From Kingdonia uniflora (taxonomy: Eukaryota; Streptophyta; Magnoliopsida; Ranunculales; Circaeasteraceae): a stretch of DNA of 64,000 nt. Both the position numbers and the translations under genes were made by a program. The stretch is from assembly GCA_014058105.1 (NCBI GenBank), contig JACGCM010000779.1, forward strand, positions 1-64,000. Direction: 5' to 3'. Shown here piece after piece: positions 10,537 to 22,713 of this stretch; the stretch's first letter is position 1, and each line of letters opens with the position of its first letter. Under the pieces are notes generated by a model that worked only from the letters and a program-made list of their open reading frames with translations, had not been told where the DNA came from and did no database searches.

Positions 10537-12750
10537 TCATTCAAAAAGGTTTTCTTCATTTAAGGCACCTTCGGGCACCTGCACGACATATACACCCTCT
10601 AAACGAGAACCTTCAACCTCCATCATCACTTCATTATCAACCATCTCGGTTCCTCCATGCAAATCAGGTGTCTGGGAGATATCATCCATTGAACTATCAT
10701 CACATGGTAACCCACCAGGTTTCATAACTCCTTTATAATATCTCTTCCTTTCTTGAGAATAATCACACTGCTTCTCAAAATGCAACCTCACGTCCTGGCA
10801 CCTTTGCAGCTTCTCTTCGTTCATCCACATTTTCACCTCTTCGAGCACTTTGTTATGCTCCATCTCCATTTCTCTACGAACATCAGCAACATCTTTCTCG
10901 AGCTTAGTTTTTATCAATGCCACAGCTTCTTTCTTTTCCTTCTCGAATACCTTTTTTGCCTCAGCCAGTGCCACTTCCTTCGACTTGTTCGCCTCCAGCT
11001 TGTACCTGTTGAGCGTCGCATTCAACTTGGCATTCTCCGCGGTTAATTCCTTCTCTATATTTTTGTAAGCTACCAACTAATTCGTCAACTTACCACTACC
11101 CTCCACACAACCCATTGCTTGACTAATAACAGTCTTAATCTGCATAAATGTCATTTAATGAGTATTTGTTTGACTTACCAAATTGATCATTCGAGCATAA
11201 GCTTTGAGATTTTTCACCTTTGACACATTACTCTGCCCCTTGCTGAAAAAAAATTACAAGCAATCGAGCCCAACAATGCATTCCCCTATTTCTTTCTTCA
11301 AATCATCTGCTCCAATAGAATTAGTTTCCATGGTCTCTAACCATCCCTTCTGTAAATCTTCCGCCATTTTTTTCCTCGAGATCCCACAAACTGCTTTCTT
11401 CGAAGGAATACTGCTTGTACCTCGTGGAGGTAGTCTCTACTCACGGCAGCTAGTTTTGTAGTCCCCTTGACACACTTAGCTATCGTTTGTCGAGTATTCT
11501 TTTTCGGATTCAGCAACGGTGGTGCTTCCTCATTTACCTTCCTCTTCTTCTTATGTTTGATTAATGACTCCCCCAGCATCGCATCAATCTCAATATCTGT
11601 GTTGTACCATGTTAGCGAAGGGTTATTCAAAGGCAAATTCCCATCAGAAACTCTTTTGTTCTTGGCCAGCATTTTTCCCCCTATTACTGGTACTTCTGAA
11701 CCTTTAGTTCTCTCCCTTTTCAAACCAGCTTCCTAAAAAATATTACTTAGCCGATCTTGATAGATAGCTAAGTTATCGATCCTCCCAAAAAATCCTCGCC
11801 TTACCTTATACAATTCTTCCTCCACTTCCACTTTCTTCCCAATTTCCTTTAAAGCTGCAAAATAGAAAACCACATACCAGTTATAACCATACATCTCACA
11901 TGATTTTATATCCCACTTAATCATATAAGTTACCTAACCACAAACTTATATAAAACGCTTTTCTTTTTAGCGGCTCCCCAGGTTCTTTAGGATCAAACTC
12001 ATAGTTTCCGAACACTAGAAGACGCTCATCAGTATATCGACCTCTAGTTGATATCATATCATAAAACATTGGCCTCTTCAAAAACCTCGCCAAGTAATGA
12101 TGCCCTTTTAACTTTGGGTTCATTTTTAATGTGTAATACACACATAAATCATCTACAGTAATTAACTGCTCCCCCTATCCCTAAGTCTACCGTTAATTAC
12201 ACCACAGACCCTAAAACGATCATATACATTAGGATTGAATTGACCTAGGGCTACGCCAAAAAAAATCATCAATTTTTTCTGATCCGCCCAAAGGGGAAGC
12301 TTCAAGCCTCTCTTTATCTGTTCTCGATGTACCAGAATACCATCTAACAATATTTCCTGGTCGATCATTTCATATTTATACTCCTCTAATCTTACATCCC
12401 TGGGAATACCATATTTATTCTTGAAACTTAATCTCTTTGGTCTCTGGACCCTCTTCATAACATGCATTTTTGTCCTTTTCAACATCTTCTTCCCCATCCT
12501 CACTCCCTTCTCGATCACTCACCTGAGGCTTGTGATCCACCCCGGTTTCCATGAATTCCTCATCTTCTACATCGCTCACCCTGGGTCTTACCCTAAACTG
12601 ATCAACATCACCATCTCCTGCACTGCTTGAGCCTACTCTATATCTCCCCCCCAATTGTTGTACACAGTTTATCACATCTATTATCAGAGGTTCTACATCT
12701 TCGAGATCCTTTAATTTATCTTTCTCAACATTATGAATTGGTTCAACCAT
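10537..12750 (-). pseudogene. antisense long coiled-coil gene of element 1
   Basis: Minus-strand coding region opposite to pol, in several frames. It starts MVEPIHNVEKDKLKDLEDVE at 12750 with an acidic N-terminus. Next, after a frameshift near 12450, comes [17 protein letters not shown] with [14 protein letters not shown], which resembles the domain often labelled putative gypsy-type transposon (Transposase_28). Then [17 protein letters not shown], a basic linker, and a long coiled coil (11076-10537) rich in Lys, Glu and Ala. The [18 protein letters not shown] block matches the antisense gene of element 2. Function unknown; several frameshifts or unrecognised introns. Confidence 0.65.
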
Positions 12751-13422
12751 TTATTAATAGATCCTGTCACACAGATTCAATATTTTTCCACAGTTAGAAT
12801 CTTTAATATGTGATACATATATATACGTTTATACGTTCATATATTCATATAAATATCATTGTCGAGATAACTCTCCAACTCTCATTAACTTCAATATCTG
12901 ATACTATCCATTACATTTATACTTATTATCACAGTTCACGACCTATTTTATCTCAATTAATTCATCTTGGTATTTTTTATCTGCTTAGTTCTCGATGTTA
13001 TACAATTATAAACTAAAACTCGATACATTTTTAATTACCTTGGTTTTGATTGAATAATAGGAATACCAACAGCTTTTCAAATACGTCTCAGCTTTTCCCG
13101 CCTAAAAACAATTTAGTTTTATTTTAGAAATATCCCCTTCTCCGGCACAAAATCCGATCACACCCGTGATTTATGAAAAATTCGGATACCTCAACAAACA
13201 ATTCCCCCATAAGCGCCGTAACAGCAGTGCCCACCATCTGTATCTCTCTCTCCTTCTTCCTCTACCAACAAACCAGAATCACATATATCTCTCTCCTTAA
13301 ATCTCTCTATTTCCTTATACCCAATTACTGACCCTCAGTGATTTCAGCAATTCACTATCATGAACTTCATTTCCTTTTATCTAAACATCCAACTACAAAC
13401 ACAAACAACGATTAAGATAGAA
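12751..13422. other. non-coding spacer in element 1
   Basis: AT-rich, pyrimidine-rich on the plus strand. No convincing frame. It could hold the promoter and leader of the minus-strand gene that begins at 12750. Confidence 0.45.
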
Positions 13423-13895
13423 TCACTCACCTTGTATACGCGCAGCCTCTGTATCCCACTGCTTTGCTCGCTTTACCCGTTCGATCAACACACTAATCTT
13501 CTCCTTAACAATCTTATCTAATCCCTTCAGCAGCGCACAAAAGCACTTATCTCCCTCAAATTTTTTTTTCCAGTTTGCAGATGAATTGAACAGTCGCAAA
13601 CCTCTGACATATTTATAGCCCTCACGTGACTGTTGGTCGCACAACTTCGCGACCGTTCAACTCCTCGAATACAATGCTTCACGCGTTAGTTCTTGACTAT
13701 TTTACCTCTTAGTCTTCTCCTCAGTAATAAACCTCTACATTCATACTTCAATCCATCAAACTCTTGAACAAATTCTTCAGATCCCTCAATTTCTTTCAGT
13801 ATACTTTCAATTTTTTCCAATAGCTGATTTACATTATTTTCCTTATATTTCATGACATCACCTTGTGGAACACATCTTTCCATATTCATTTCCAA
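13423..13895 (-). pseudogene. second antisense frame of element 1, unrecognised
   Basis: Two adjacent minus-strand frames: 13686-13895 (NQLLEKIESILKEIEGSEEF, helical) and 13423-13644 (KYVRGLRLFNSSANWKKKFE, DKCFCALLKGLDKIVKEKIS). They could be one broken gene. I see no clear match to the small antisense genes of elements 2 and 3. Coding status is uncertain. Confidence 0.35.
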
Positions 13896-15075
13896 ATACC
13901 AGTTCTCTTACTCATATAATACTTTCCAATTCCTATACTTATGGGATTATATTCGACATCAGTTACCTCTCATTTTCTTCCCAACCTTCATTTAGACAAT
14001 CTTTTTATCCCCAAAATTTATCTAGTACATTTTCATTCGACATATGAACATTGATTACAATCCATACCAACATATATTTTGCATTCTACACAGTTAGAGT
14101 TAAAATCAATCCACCTCAAAGTCTGTCATTGGCCCCATACATTCTAATACCTTTGACTTTCTACATAAAACAATTGTCGATAAGATTATATCACAATTTT
14201 TACATCATATTTAATATTCGATAAACATACACAGTGACACATCAATTCATTCAACGCATATTTATTTATTTCATTAACTTCTTTCTTACATTTGATATCT
14301 CTTTCATTCGATTACATTCTCAAAATTTTACATTTGACTTCTATCTCTTTCGAGTACATTCATTTCTACCTACTTAATATTTCATTCCATTACAATTTCT
14401 CTACTATTACTAATATCCTTCGACATGTCAATATTTTTGTTGTTTGCTTTTCACCAGAATTAGACATTAAAGCTTCTTTCTAATCATCTAAGCTCAATGA
14501 ATCTCAAGTCTCTGAACTTCTAAGAGATGCTTCAACAGGAAATAGGCACCAAAATTACAAGATAACTCATACGTTCGATAAGATCTCTGGACGCCCATCC
14601 AAGCTTCATATCTTCATCACCAATAATGACAGTTCTCCCTTCACCCCCCAGCTGACTCTATACTTTACCTTCACACCTGCATACCGATGCCACCTTTTCC
14701 AATAAACACATCTCGCTCTGTTTGATCTTTCTTCCCACCTCAATGTTCTGCTCCCCTCACATAACAAATCCTCGTCCCTCACTCTACACCCGATTTTGTC
14801 AGAAAGATCACCGTCCTCAACCCTAAATTCACTAATAACCCACACTTAGGGCGACCTCATTTCACCAAACACCACATTTCACCTTCCATAACGCTCCTAT
14901 TTATACCCAACATGTTTCCGATACATTCAATGCACAACATTCATTACGCCTCGAAACCAACTTGACCAAATACAGTTCACCTTGACCTCGGTAATAACAT
15001 ATGTTGACTTCTGACAAAATTCGACAACTTCTTCAGATTACATATTTCTTCTCGACTCAACTACAAGTACTTCTG
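13896..15075. other. long non-coding region before the 3' LTR of element 1
   Basis: AT-rich sequence with only short frames on either strand (the longest, 14606-14845 minus, is not recognisable). In elements 2 and 3 the matching position holds small antisense genes; here they are absent or decayed beyond recognition. Confidence 0.5.
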
Positions 15076-15091
15076 TCGAGAATGGGGCGAT
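15076..15091 (+). promoter_or_regulatory. polypurine tract of element 1
   Basis: TCGAGAATGGGGCGAT lies directly before the 3' LTR. The GGGGCGAT core is shared with element 3 (53706-53718) and, on the minus strand, with element 2. It primes plus-strand DNA synthesis. Confidence 0.75.
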
Positions 15092-15636
15092 TGTAGCATC
15101 GTATTTCCCAGATTTGACAAGAATAAGCCAACAACCTATAGTCAAAGACAGTTTAACATTTTATAGTAGAAAATTAGGCAGCATCCTATAGTCGAAGACA
15201 GTCAACAATCTATAGTCGAAGATAGCTCATCATTCTAGAAAAATCTGTGAGTCCTCAACTTACCATAAGTAGCCGTTGAATCCCGATCAAGAAGGAACTG
15301 TTAGAGATCCGCAAAGTTTGCCCACTACCTCCGGAATAGGAGACTTTTTCTTTCATTTTGTAAAATTGCCTGTATACACTATAAATGCAGGCAGAGAATA
15401 GGTTCAAAGGGACCAAAAAAATCTCTGAGACTAATAATTCCTAAACGCTAGCAATATTCTGAAACATGTAATAACTAGCATCTACTAGATTTTATATCAA
15501 ATCCTCCTCGAGGTTGTGGTTTTTCTCAGTTTCTGCTGAATTTTCCACGTAAAATCTTGGTTATTTAGCTCTTATTGCGACATCTTTATGAACAAGTATT
15601 GGCAAAGCTTTTCCTCCTAGAAAATATGCCACTACT
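15092..15636 (+). repeat. 3' LTR of element 1
   Basis: Starts TGTAGCATC and ends ACTACT (the usual CA end is mutated), followed by the GTAAC target duplication at 15637. TATA box at 15380. Confidence 0.93.
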
Positions 15637-15641
15637 GTAAC

Positions 15642-17830
15642 ATCCTCGTGATCAACAACTACAATTGCCACACACAATAATATCTTAAGCTAGACATTTC
15701 ATCTAACATTCAGATTGCATTTCTTCATATTATACATAACTCGCTCAAATTCACCTAAAATCTACTCAATCACTGCGTATCAAGGCATTATGAACCATAA
15801 TGATTTACAAACATTAAGGCATTATGGACCACAGTGATTTATTAACACCAAATTACTTCAATACTTCTAAAAAGACATACCCCAACATTCAAATTCACAA
15901 CAATTCAAAACCCAGATCTGGAAATCAACCCTAAAGACGCCAAACAAGTAAAAATCAAAGAAATCGGTATCAAAATCCATGAAATCAAAACCCCATCCAC
16001 CAAAATACAATTCAATAAGACCTAATCATCCCCAATATTAACCATGAGAGTAGTTTTTTGGGCAAGATTCCCCCACACAAATTTTGAATTAGGGTTTTGT
16101 TATGAGGAAGATGGAATTTAGATTAAAGATGGATACAAGATTACGCTACTACCCATTAAGTCCTATGTTTAACTTTGTATTTTAGAGGGGTAATGACGAA
16201 ATTCAATACTACCCTCTAACAATTCAAAAATAACAATTTTGTAAAGCTATTTTAGACAAGAAGTTTGTATTTGACAAGGGGTAAGTTAGACACGCGTAAA
16301 TATTCATTTTCAATTATTTTGGCCGAATATATTAAATGGCCAACATTAAATCCTCATTTTGTGGTTATAAATATCGCCCTTTGATACTCCTAAACTTGTG
16401 TGTGGTAATCTGACCGACGATCGAGATGTGTTCTCATTCTAAGGCTTTTCTTTTAGTAGTATAGATTTGTTCACGGTTATTCACTTGTAAAAATGAATAA
16501 TTGATTTGAGGGACCTTTGAGTTATTTGATTTTTTTTTTGTAAAATTGAATAAATGTGAGACCTTTGAGTTATTTGATCTCGTTGTAAAAACTGAATAAT
16601 TTTCAATATGGTGATGAATGAGTTATGGAGAGGTCTTGTAACAGCATACACCATATGTCATAAGTGGTGGTCTATTTATGCCAGAAGTTTTTGACACCTT
16701 TCCATCTCTCTCACAATTTTGTTTGATCAATGTGATTGTATGCACTTTTAAAGTTGGTTGTGGAATGGATTGTTATTGTTGCACATTAGGTTGGGTATGA
16801 TTGGGTTTATGTTACTAGAATTGTTGAATTTGATGGAATATTAGGGTTTATTGTGGTGTAAAATTGCCAAAAGAAATGGTTATCCTTCTTTTGTTGGTGT
16901 AATTGTTGTGAAATTTTGTTTTGATCTGCACATGATTATGAAGATGTGGTGATCCTAGGGCTAGAAGCAAAAGTTTGCCCAAGGAAAAATTTTATAGACA
17001 AATGTAAGTAAGTGCATCGGTCGTTCCTTGTGGCTTTTTCTCATAAAGGTTGTGCTTGGTTCACCGCAACAGGGTGCATATACAGTGTCTTGTGGCTGTT
17101 TGAAAGTTACGAATGATTGATTGCAGTTGATGCACCGGGGTGCGATGCAAGCTGCTACAGTGGATTAAAAATCTCTTAACAAACTGTTGCACCACCTTGC
17201 AGCCAAATATAGCCTGCACCACCTTACTGCTTTTATTTTCTTATGGGGATTCAAATTCTCTTTTCTTATCAGGATTTAAATTTTCTATCCTACAAATCTT
17301 TCTCTTCCCTCCTTCACTATTCTCCCAGATCTCCTTCTCTCCTGCCCCACCCCAAAAATCTTTATTTCTATAGATATCTCTCTCTCTCTAGATATATTAT
17401 TCACACCCTCACAAGAATTCAAATATTTTAGCCAATCAATCCTTTGTTCGCTACATTGCGACATGGTGCATCGCACCTCATTACGATTGCAACTCTTTGC
17501 AGGAAGCATCCCATTACAGTGAACCAAGCACAACCAAAATGTTTATTTTATAAGCTCTATCCAAATTTCATAACAGGCCAATATAAAAATGTTAACAAAG
17601 ACAAGATTACTTTTGTAAACAAGTTCAACGACCTTAAAAGTAATGTATACGATGGAAAAGGATATTTTTACTCGAGTATGTGAAAAAGAGTACTTACTTA
17701 ATGATCCTGGTGGGAATTTAAGTTTGCCAAACCTCTAGACTAGTAAAGTTATTCTCGTCGAGCCAAATGATTTGATATATTACCAAAAGGAGAAACCCTC
17801 CTCTGCTAACCATAGAAATAACAAATTATG
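15642..17830. other. intergenic DNA with small local duplications
   Basis: No gene recognised. At about 15780-15850 a 34-bp unit (AAGGCATTATG...GATTTA) is present twice in tandem, and around 16480-16610 a segment with ACCTTTGAGTTATTTGAT is repeated. A TATA-like GTTATAAATA stands at 16361. Short frames on both strands show no known domain. Confidence 0.5.
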
Positions 17831-17838
17831 TTCTTAGA

Positions 17839-19034
17839 GCACCCCCAACAGAAGAGTATGCAATTTTGGTTTACCATACCGGTATTCCAAAATCGCATAT
17901 TGTTTTTTTCCAACAACGAATTACGGTTTTAAGAAAGAAGTTGTGATGGGAGAAAGAGAGACGTTAGCTATAATCAAAAGTTGTTGGGTGGTGAACGATT
18001 TAGTGCCTGAGCGGTATGCAAATACTCCTCGCCAAGTACAGGTTATACATACTTTGGAGGGGTATGGTGGTGAGTATGTTGAACAGTTGGATTTTTTGAA
18101 AATATTCATTTGTATGGGTTTGACCCCATGACCTCTTGGTTATTTTCATAGCCATGCGACTATTATTCCCAAACTATAGCCTAAAAGTTTAGTCCCACAT
18201 TGTTTATAAACTAAAGTGCAACCAAACATATAAGTTAGATCCCATGTGACGTGTGTAACATGTGACTAAGAGAAAGTGAATAGGTGTGTGAGTGTGTGAA
18301 GGGATTTTATACCCTTGACATACTTTGACCTCTTTCGGGCCGGGCCAGCTCAGGCTTGGGATCGGCATTGGGCAACTGGCTTGGTTTTGTCTTGTACACG
18401 TTCTTCTCTCCACAACCAACGGATCCTTCGGGACATGTCTCACGAATGAGTTTAAATCTCATGCACGTTGGAGAGAAACTGCTGCAGCTTTAACTTTATA
18501 AATACTTTTGTATTTCTACTTAATAAAAAAAAAGGACAAAACTACTCTATTTTTCTCTCTCTATTTTTTTTCTCTCTCTCTGAGGTACTCAAGTTAGTAT
18601 GTAGTCTGACTCTGGTACTAAGACTACTGTATTGTTATAGCTCGTTGTATCCTGGAAGAGATTAGACTGATTATACCTGAACCCGGGTAGGTCGAAATAC
18701 TCTTTAAAGAAACTGCGATCCACGCCTCGAGCTTTCTTTCATTATTGTTTCATTACTGCTGTAATTCAGACCTACGATTCATCGTTGCTGTAATTTAGAC
18801 CTACAGTTCATCACTGTTGTTCTTTACTGTTGTACTACTGCCAAGTACTGTACTGCTGTAAGTTCGACTATTGTTGTTGAACTTCAGTGTTGCTCTACTG
18901 CTGCTGTTTCATTCTGGGGAAAGCTAATTACAAGTTCCTTAAATATATTTCTTATATGAACCTCTTACCCTGCTAGATGGGTTTTTTGCAAAAGTATGTG
19001 AAAATCTTAACAACATACTCTTCTGTTGGGGGTG
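17839..19034. mobile_element. hAT-like non-autonomous DNA transposon (1.2 kb)
   Basis: Terminal inverted repeats of 21-22 bp: GCACCCCCAACAGAAGAGTATG at 17839-17860 and its complement at 19014-19034 (lacking the outermost base). An 8-bp duplication, TTCTTAGA, flanks it at 17831-17838 and 19035-19042. An 8-bp target duplication fits hAT elements. No transposase is visible; an open frame at 17943-18131 is not recognised. Confidence 0.8.
18190..18950 (+). repeat. possible solo LTR inside the hAT-like element
   Basis: Contains AGTCCCACATTG at its start, a TATA-like CTTTATAAATA near 18494, a pyrimidine-rich segment and tandem CTGTAATTCAGACCTA-type units near 18770, an order like a Copia-type LTR (U3, R, U5). 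I could not fix its ends or a target duplication, so this is tentative. Confidence 0.3.
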
Positions 19035-19181
19035 TTCTTAGAATATGTCTAAGCTATTCTAAGAAAATTATACTAGTTCAACAGAGGCGAGTTCATTGGT
19101 GATTTTATTATCTCCAAATCTGAAGTTAACCCAAATCTTTACAAAGGTCTTGGGTTAGGATTATTTAGAAGCAGTTGTAAT

Positions 19182-19754
19182 TTTAATAGCCTATTTTCAG
19201 GATTCAAACTTAGCCTTTACACCAGATGTGTTTAAAACGCTCATGGACAATAAGTAATGATTAACAAGATGATTTAGTGTGGAAAACCTTTGAATAAGTT
19301 AAAAACTACGACCTCTCTTGAGGATTTTAGAAAGAGAGAGTAATCTTATTAAGATTGCCAGCTATTACAATAAACGTTCTGAGTATTTTGAATGCGGAAT
19401 GTTAGAGTGAGGATTTATCCATCCTTCATCTCGAATTCTTTAGTCCTATTTATAAGTCTAATAATATGACCGTTTGGGGACCATAATGATTCTTAATGAC
19501 GGAGGTTACAAAATATATACTTGATGAGGTTTAATCCGATTAAGTAACGGTCTGATCTTACTGATTTGTAACGGCTTCATAGATGACGCCATATCTGTTG
19601 ACTCAAACTGTTGAGGTAGAGGTAGAAAGTGATAAACATAGTTATGTAACTGTATGGTATCATGTATTATGCCATATGTATGTTAAGGAGGTCGAGTGGT
19701 CGCATTCTGGTCGAAGATGAAGCATGAGCTTGAGATACAGAATAAGCCACTACA
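19182..19754 (-). repeat. 3' LTR of element 2
   Basis: Plus-strand ends TTTAATAGCC and GCCACTACA; matches 34143-34717 almost throughout. In element orientation it starts TGTAGTGGC. A TATAAATAGG box lies at 19445-19454 on the minus strand. Confidence 0.92.
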
Positions 19755-19771
19755 ACCGCCCCCTCTCAGCC
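19755..19771 (-). promoter_or_regulatory. polypurine tract of element 2
   Basis: On the minus strand GGCTGAGAGGGGGCGGT directly precedes the LTR start TGTAGTGG, the expected position and composition. Confidence 0.75.
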
Positions 19772-20090
19772 AATAGTACGAGAAATCTTGTGGGCGAGTA
19801 GTGTTGGTTGAGAAGCATCATTAAGACTGCAATTAATACCTGGGAATTATTTCTAATGTAACTTCATGAATATCTGTTTGTGGCTTTTGGGTTTTCTAGA
19901 ACCAATAGTTCTAGCCCATTCTGTTGTATGGGGAATCTTCTGGATGTTGGAAATTTGAAGAGTCAGCTTTAATGTTGATCATAGTATAAAGAGTACTCTG
20001 ATTGGTATGTAATTAATCAAGTCTTCTTCCCTGAACTATTTCTTCTACATTCTTATTTTTGTACTTAAAATACTTCTGGCAGTTTGAAAT

Positions 20091-20577
20091 TATGGCGATG
20101 ACAAGGCTTCAGTCTTGAGAATCTAGGATTAGAAGGAAGATAGAAGAATTGCATGTCATATATTTTGGTCACCAACCCTTGCATCTATTGACGCCGATTC
20201 CAGTGTCCCTTACATACCACCATATGTCATATGAGAAGATAATGGAGGTGGGGGGATGATTATTACCAAATAGTACGCTTCCATTATCTGTTGACATCGG
20301 AGGAGAAGCGTCGACATGGGATACGGCTGCTGGCTGAGGAAGTTGCTATAGTTGAAGATAAAGCGGGTGGTGTTCACCCGAGGGAGTCTCATCGGTACCC
20401 TGCAAGTGAGTAGGTCCTATCTAAGAAATAAGATTCTTTGTCTGTCTCTAACATGCGGGGTGATTGAGGTTATGGTGGAAGAGGTGGTGATAGCGGAGGT
20501 TTATCTTCCAGGGACAATAGATATTGGCCAGGAAGAAGATCCTTCTTTTGGTACCGTATCTCTTCTGTGATTTTCCA
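20091..20577 (+). pseudogene. antisense small gene 3 of element 2 (YFG/LTPIPV plus Gly-Arg tail)
   Basis: From ATG at 20091 or 20097 the frame reads MAMTRLQS, a TGA, then IRRKIEELHVIYFGHQPLHL and LLTPIPVSLTYHHM. This matches element 3 (53386 downwards), where the order is KTRR..., MYFGDQSLENLTPIPVPPTY, QGM. Downstream at 20447-20560 a Gly/Arg-rich stretch reads GYGGRGGDSGGLSSRDNRYW, also with a counterpart in element 3 (near 52990). RGG-type tails usually bind RNA; that function is inference. The stop and the frame change between the two parts could be decay or an unrecognised intron. Confidence 0.55.
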
Positions 20578-21328
20578 GTTCTACTGTTTCTTATTCCTTT
20601 TAGGCAGGGGATCAGAGTTTGGAAGTTGCTTCAATTTTGCATCTTCTTCCTCGTTGACTGCTGAGAGGAATTTCAAACTGTTACTTGATGTAATTTGGAA
20701 AGTAATCTGTAGATTTTCTGGAATGCTAGTTATTTGTAAAGTAATCTATAAGAAATTTGTCGAACTAATAAAATGTCAATGTTCTGTAATTTTAATTATT
20801 ATTTTGAACTTTATAGCTTCTTGTTCTGTAAATATGTATGTAGGAGTATTACTGAACAAATTGATCTGTAAGGAGCAATAAATGGTAGTGGAAGTCGAGG
20901 TTTGGAAATGTAAAAAGTTCGTGTGATGATATGAAGTGGATAATTTCTGTAAGATGACTGGGTGGCTGAAAAGGTATATGGTTTTCTGTGATCTATGTAT
21001 TCGAACTTGATGAAAAATGTCTCGAACTGTGGAAAGAATTGAGATTGGCCTGTAGATGCTACCGCTGGACTTGCTTGATTTGTATATTGCCATCTTCATA
21101 TTGTTGAGTATAAAATATGAGGAAATATTTCATAACATGGAAAGAATGACCTGTCATAGTCTTCAGAATTGTTTGTTGATATTCTTCTATCCAAAAAATT
21201 TTGTTGTAAAATATATCTTTCAGTGACCTCTGTTGGGTGATATAGATTTTCATAGATCTTTCTGATACTTATATAAAGTAGTGATTCTTAGCTGCTAGGT
21301 CTTGTATCTTCTGTAGGGACAATTTGTT
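20578..21328. other. spacer between small antisense genes in element 2
   Basis: AT-rich; short frames on both strands with no homology I recognise. Could include promoter or intron sequence for the gene at 21350. Confidence 0.4.
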
Positions 21329-21349
21329 GTGGAGGCAGTGTGGTTAACC

Positions 21350-21709
21350 ATGGTGAGAAAACGTTCTCAGCGTGCTCGTCATGCAGCAGATGGTAGGTTC
21401 CATTTTAAGGTTGTTAAACTTTATGAGCGATATTTTCATCGACTGCCTTATGATGTTATATTATCGGAATGGCCATTGAATTTGAATGGCTTAGATGATG
21501 AAGGCAGGTGTGCAAAGTATGATCGTTTTTCCTGGTGTGATATGTTTATTAGGTCTCTACTGGATGCCATGGTACGAGAAATGATTACTCAGCAGATCGC
21601 ATGCGATAAAATTGTTGAAGATGATACAAGGGCAGCAAGAGGAGATATAATTCCGTATAGGGAGGTGAACCATCCAGGCTGCTTTAAATGTAACTGCAGA
21701 AGTCATTAA
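21350..21709 (+). CDS. antisense small gene 2 of element 2 (CFKCN protein, 119 aa)
   Basis: Open frame starting MVRKRSQRARHAADGRFHFK in a strong start context (AACCATGG) and ending NHPGCFKCNCRSH. Upstream in-frame Met at 21329 is possible, but the element 3 homologue begins MVWTRSERIQYAAEG, which supports 21350. The basic N-terminus, an aromatic middle and a terminal Cys-x-x-Cys motif (CFKC, plus a further Cys) suggest a small nucleic-acid or metal-binding protein; this is inference. The frame is uninterrupted, while its element 3 homologue has one frame break. It lies antisense to pol, between small gene 3 and the long coiled-coil gene. Confidence 0.6.
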   Translation: MVRKRSQRARHAADGRFHFKVVKLYERYFHRLPYDVILSEWPLNLNGLDDEGRCAKYDRFSWCDMFIRSLLDAMVREMITQQIACDKIVEDDTRAARGDIIPYREVNHPGCFKCNCRSH

Positions 21710-22713
21710 GATCGAACTGTGAAAGTTTGCAATAAATAAGTAATCTATTTGCAGTAATCTATTTTTGTTATCTGTTATATGTAGAATGAGGCAAAGTTGA
21801 TGCGACGATTTGAAATAAATAAGAATAAAGTATTTTATTTTATTGTTTGTGTACAAATATTGTGGATGACAGCTATATGATTTTAACAACTGTATAGATA
21901 TCTTCGAATTTTGAATATTGAACTATTTTAGGAATGTAGTAGAATCTTGGTATAGTAAAAATGTAAGGTGGTTGGTCATTTGTACTGCGTTGGGAAAGAG
22001 GGGAATAATTTTTTAATCGCAAAAAATAGAGATAGATGTGATGACAGTAGAGGTTATCATAGAAGTCATGATGATGTTGTTAACCGAAAATATGTGCCTG
22101 TAGAGATAGTTAGGGTGACTAACACGTGTCAAAAAGAGCCATCATTTCGTAAATCAAGGGAGAGTAATAAAACTCGTATCTTTCTCCCTCATAAATTATT
22201 TATAGTTGTAGAGAGAGAAAAATTGGGTGTAAATCCTATCTCCAAAGAGAGGAGACATTTGAGTTTTAAGTGTGATCTGAGAGGGAAAGCTTCATTAGGT
22301 GATATAAAACTGTTGGAGAAGCGACGGGAGCTGTCATTTTTGGTAAGATGTCCGGGTAAAGCAGAAGATTGTTGTTCTTCAAGTACAGGTTGATGTTATA
22401 TGTCTTTATTTTGTTTGATTTGTTGTTGCTAGTAATCTATGTGATATTGTATGTTTATCCTTTTGGGTTGAGGGATATAGAAGTTTGATAGTATAGGGGG
22501 TTTAAGATCTTTAGTAGAGAGTTCTGTGGTGTATAAGCTTTGACATATGAACAGACTGTAGAGAGAGAAAATGCCTTTTTGGAGAAGAAGAGGGAAAATT
22601 GAAATGATTGTTTGTTTATTTTGAAAAATTGGAAATGAAACATGTTGACTGGGTAAAAACATAGGTGGGTTTGCTTTTAATGTATGTAAGGTATATCATA
22701 ATGATAAAATATT

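Larger units (their letters stand above)
3597..15636 (+). mobile_element. Tat-type Ty3/gypsy LTR retrotransposon, element 1 (12.0 kb)
   Basis: Complete element with two LTRs (544 and 545 bp), flanked by the 5-bp duplication GTAAC (3592-3596 and 15637-15641). Order: LTR, primer site, gag, protease, RT, RNase H, second RNase H, integrase, 61-bp tandem array, antisense coding region, purine tract, LTR. The second RNase H, the long non-pol region and the antisense gene are hallmarks of the Tat/Ogre/Retand group. All pol domains carry stops or frameshifts and the integrase core is deleted, so the copy is dead. LTR differences are numerous, which suggests an old insertion. Confidence 0.93.
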
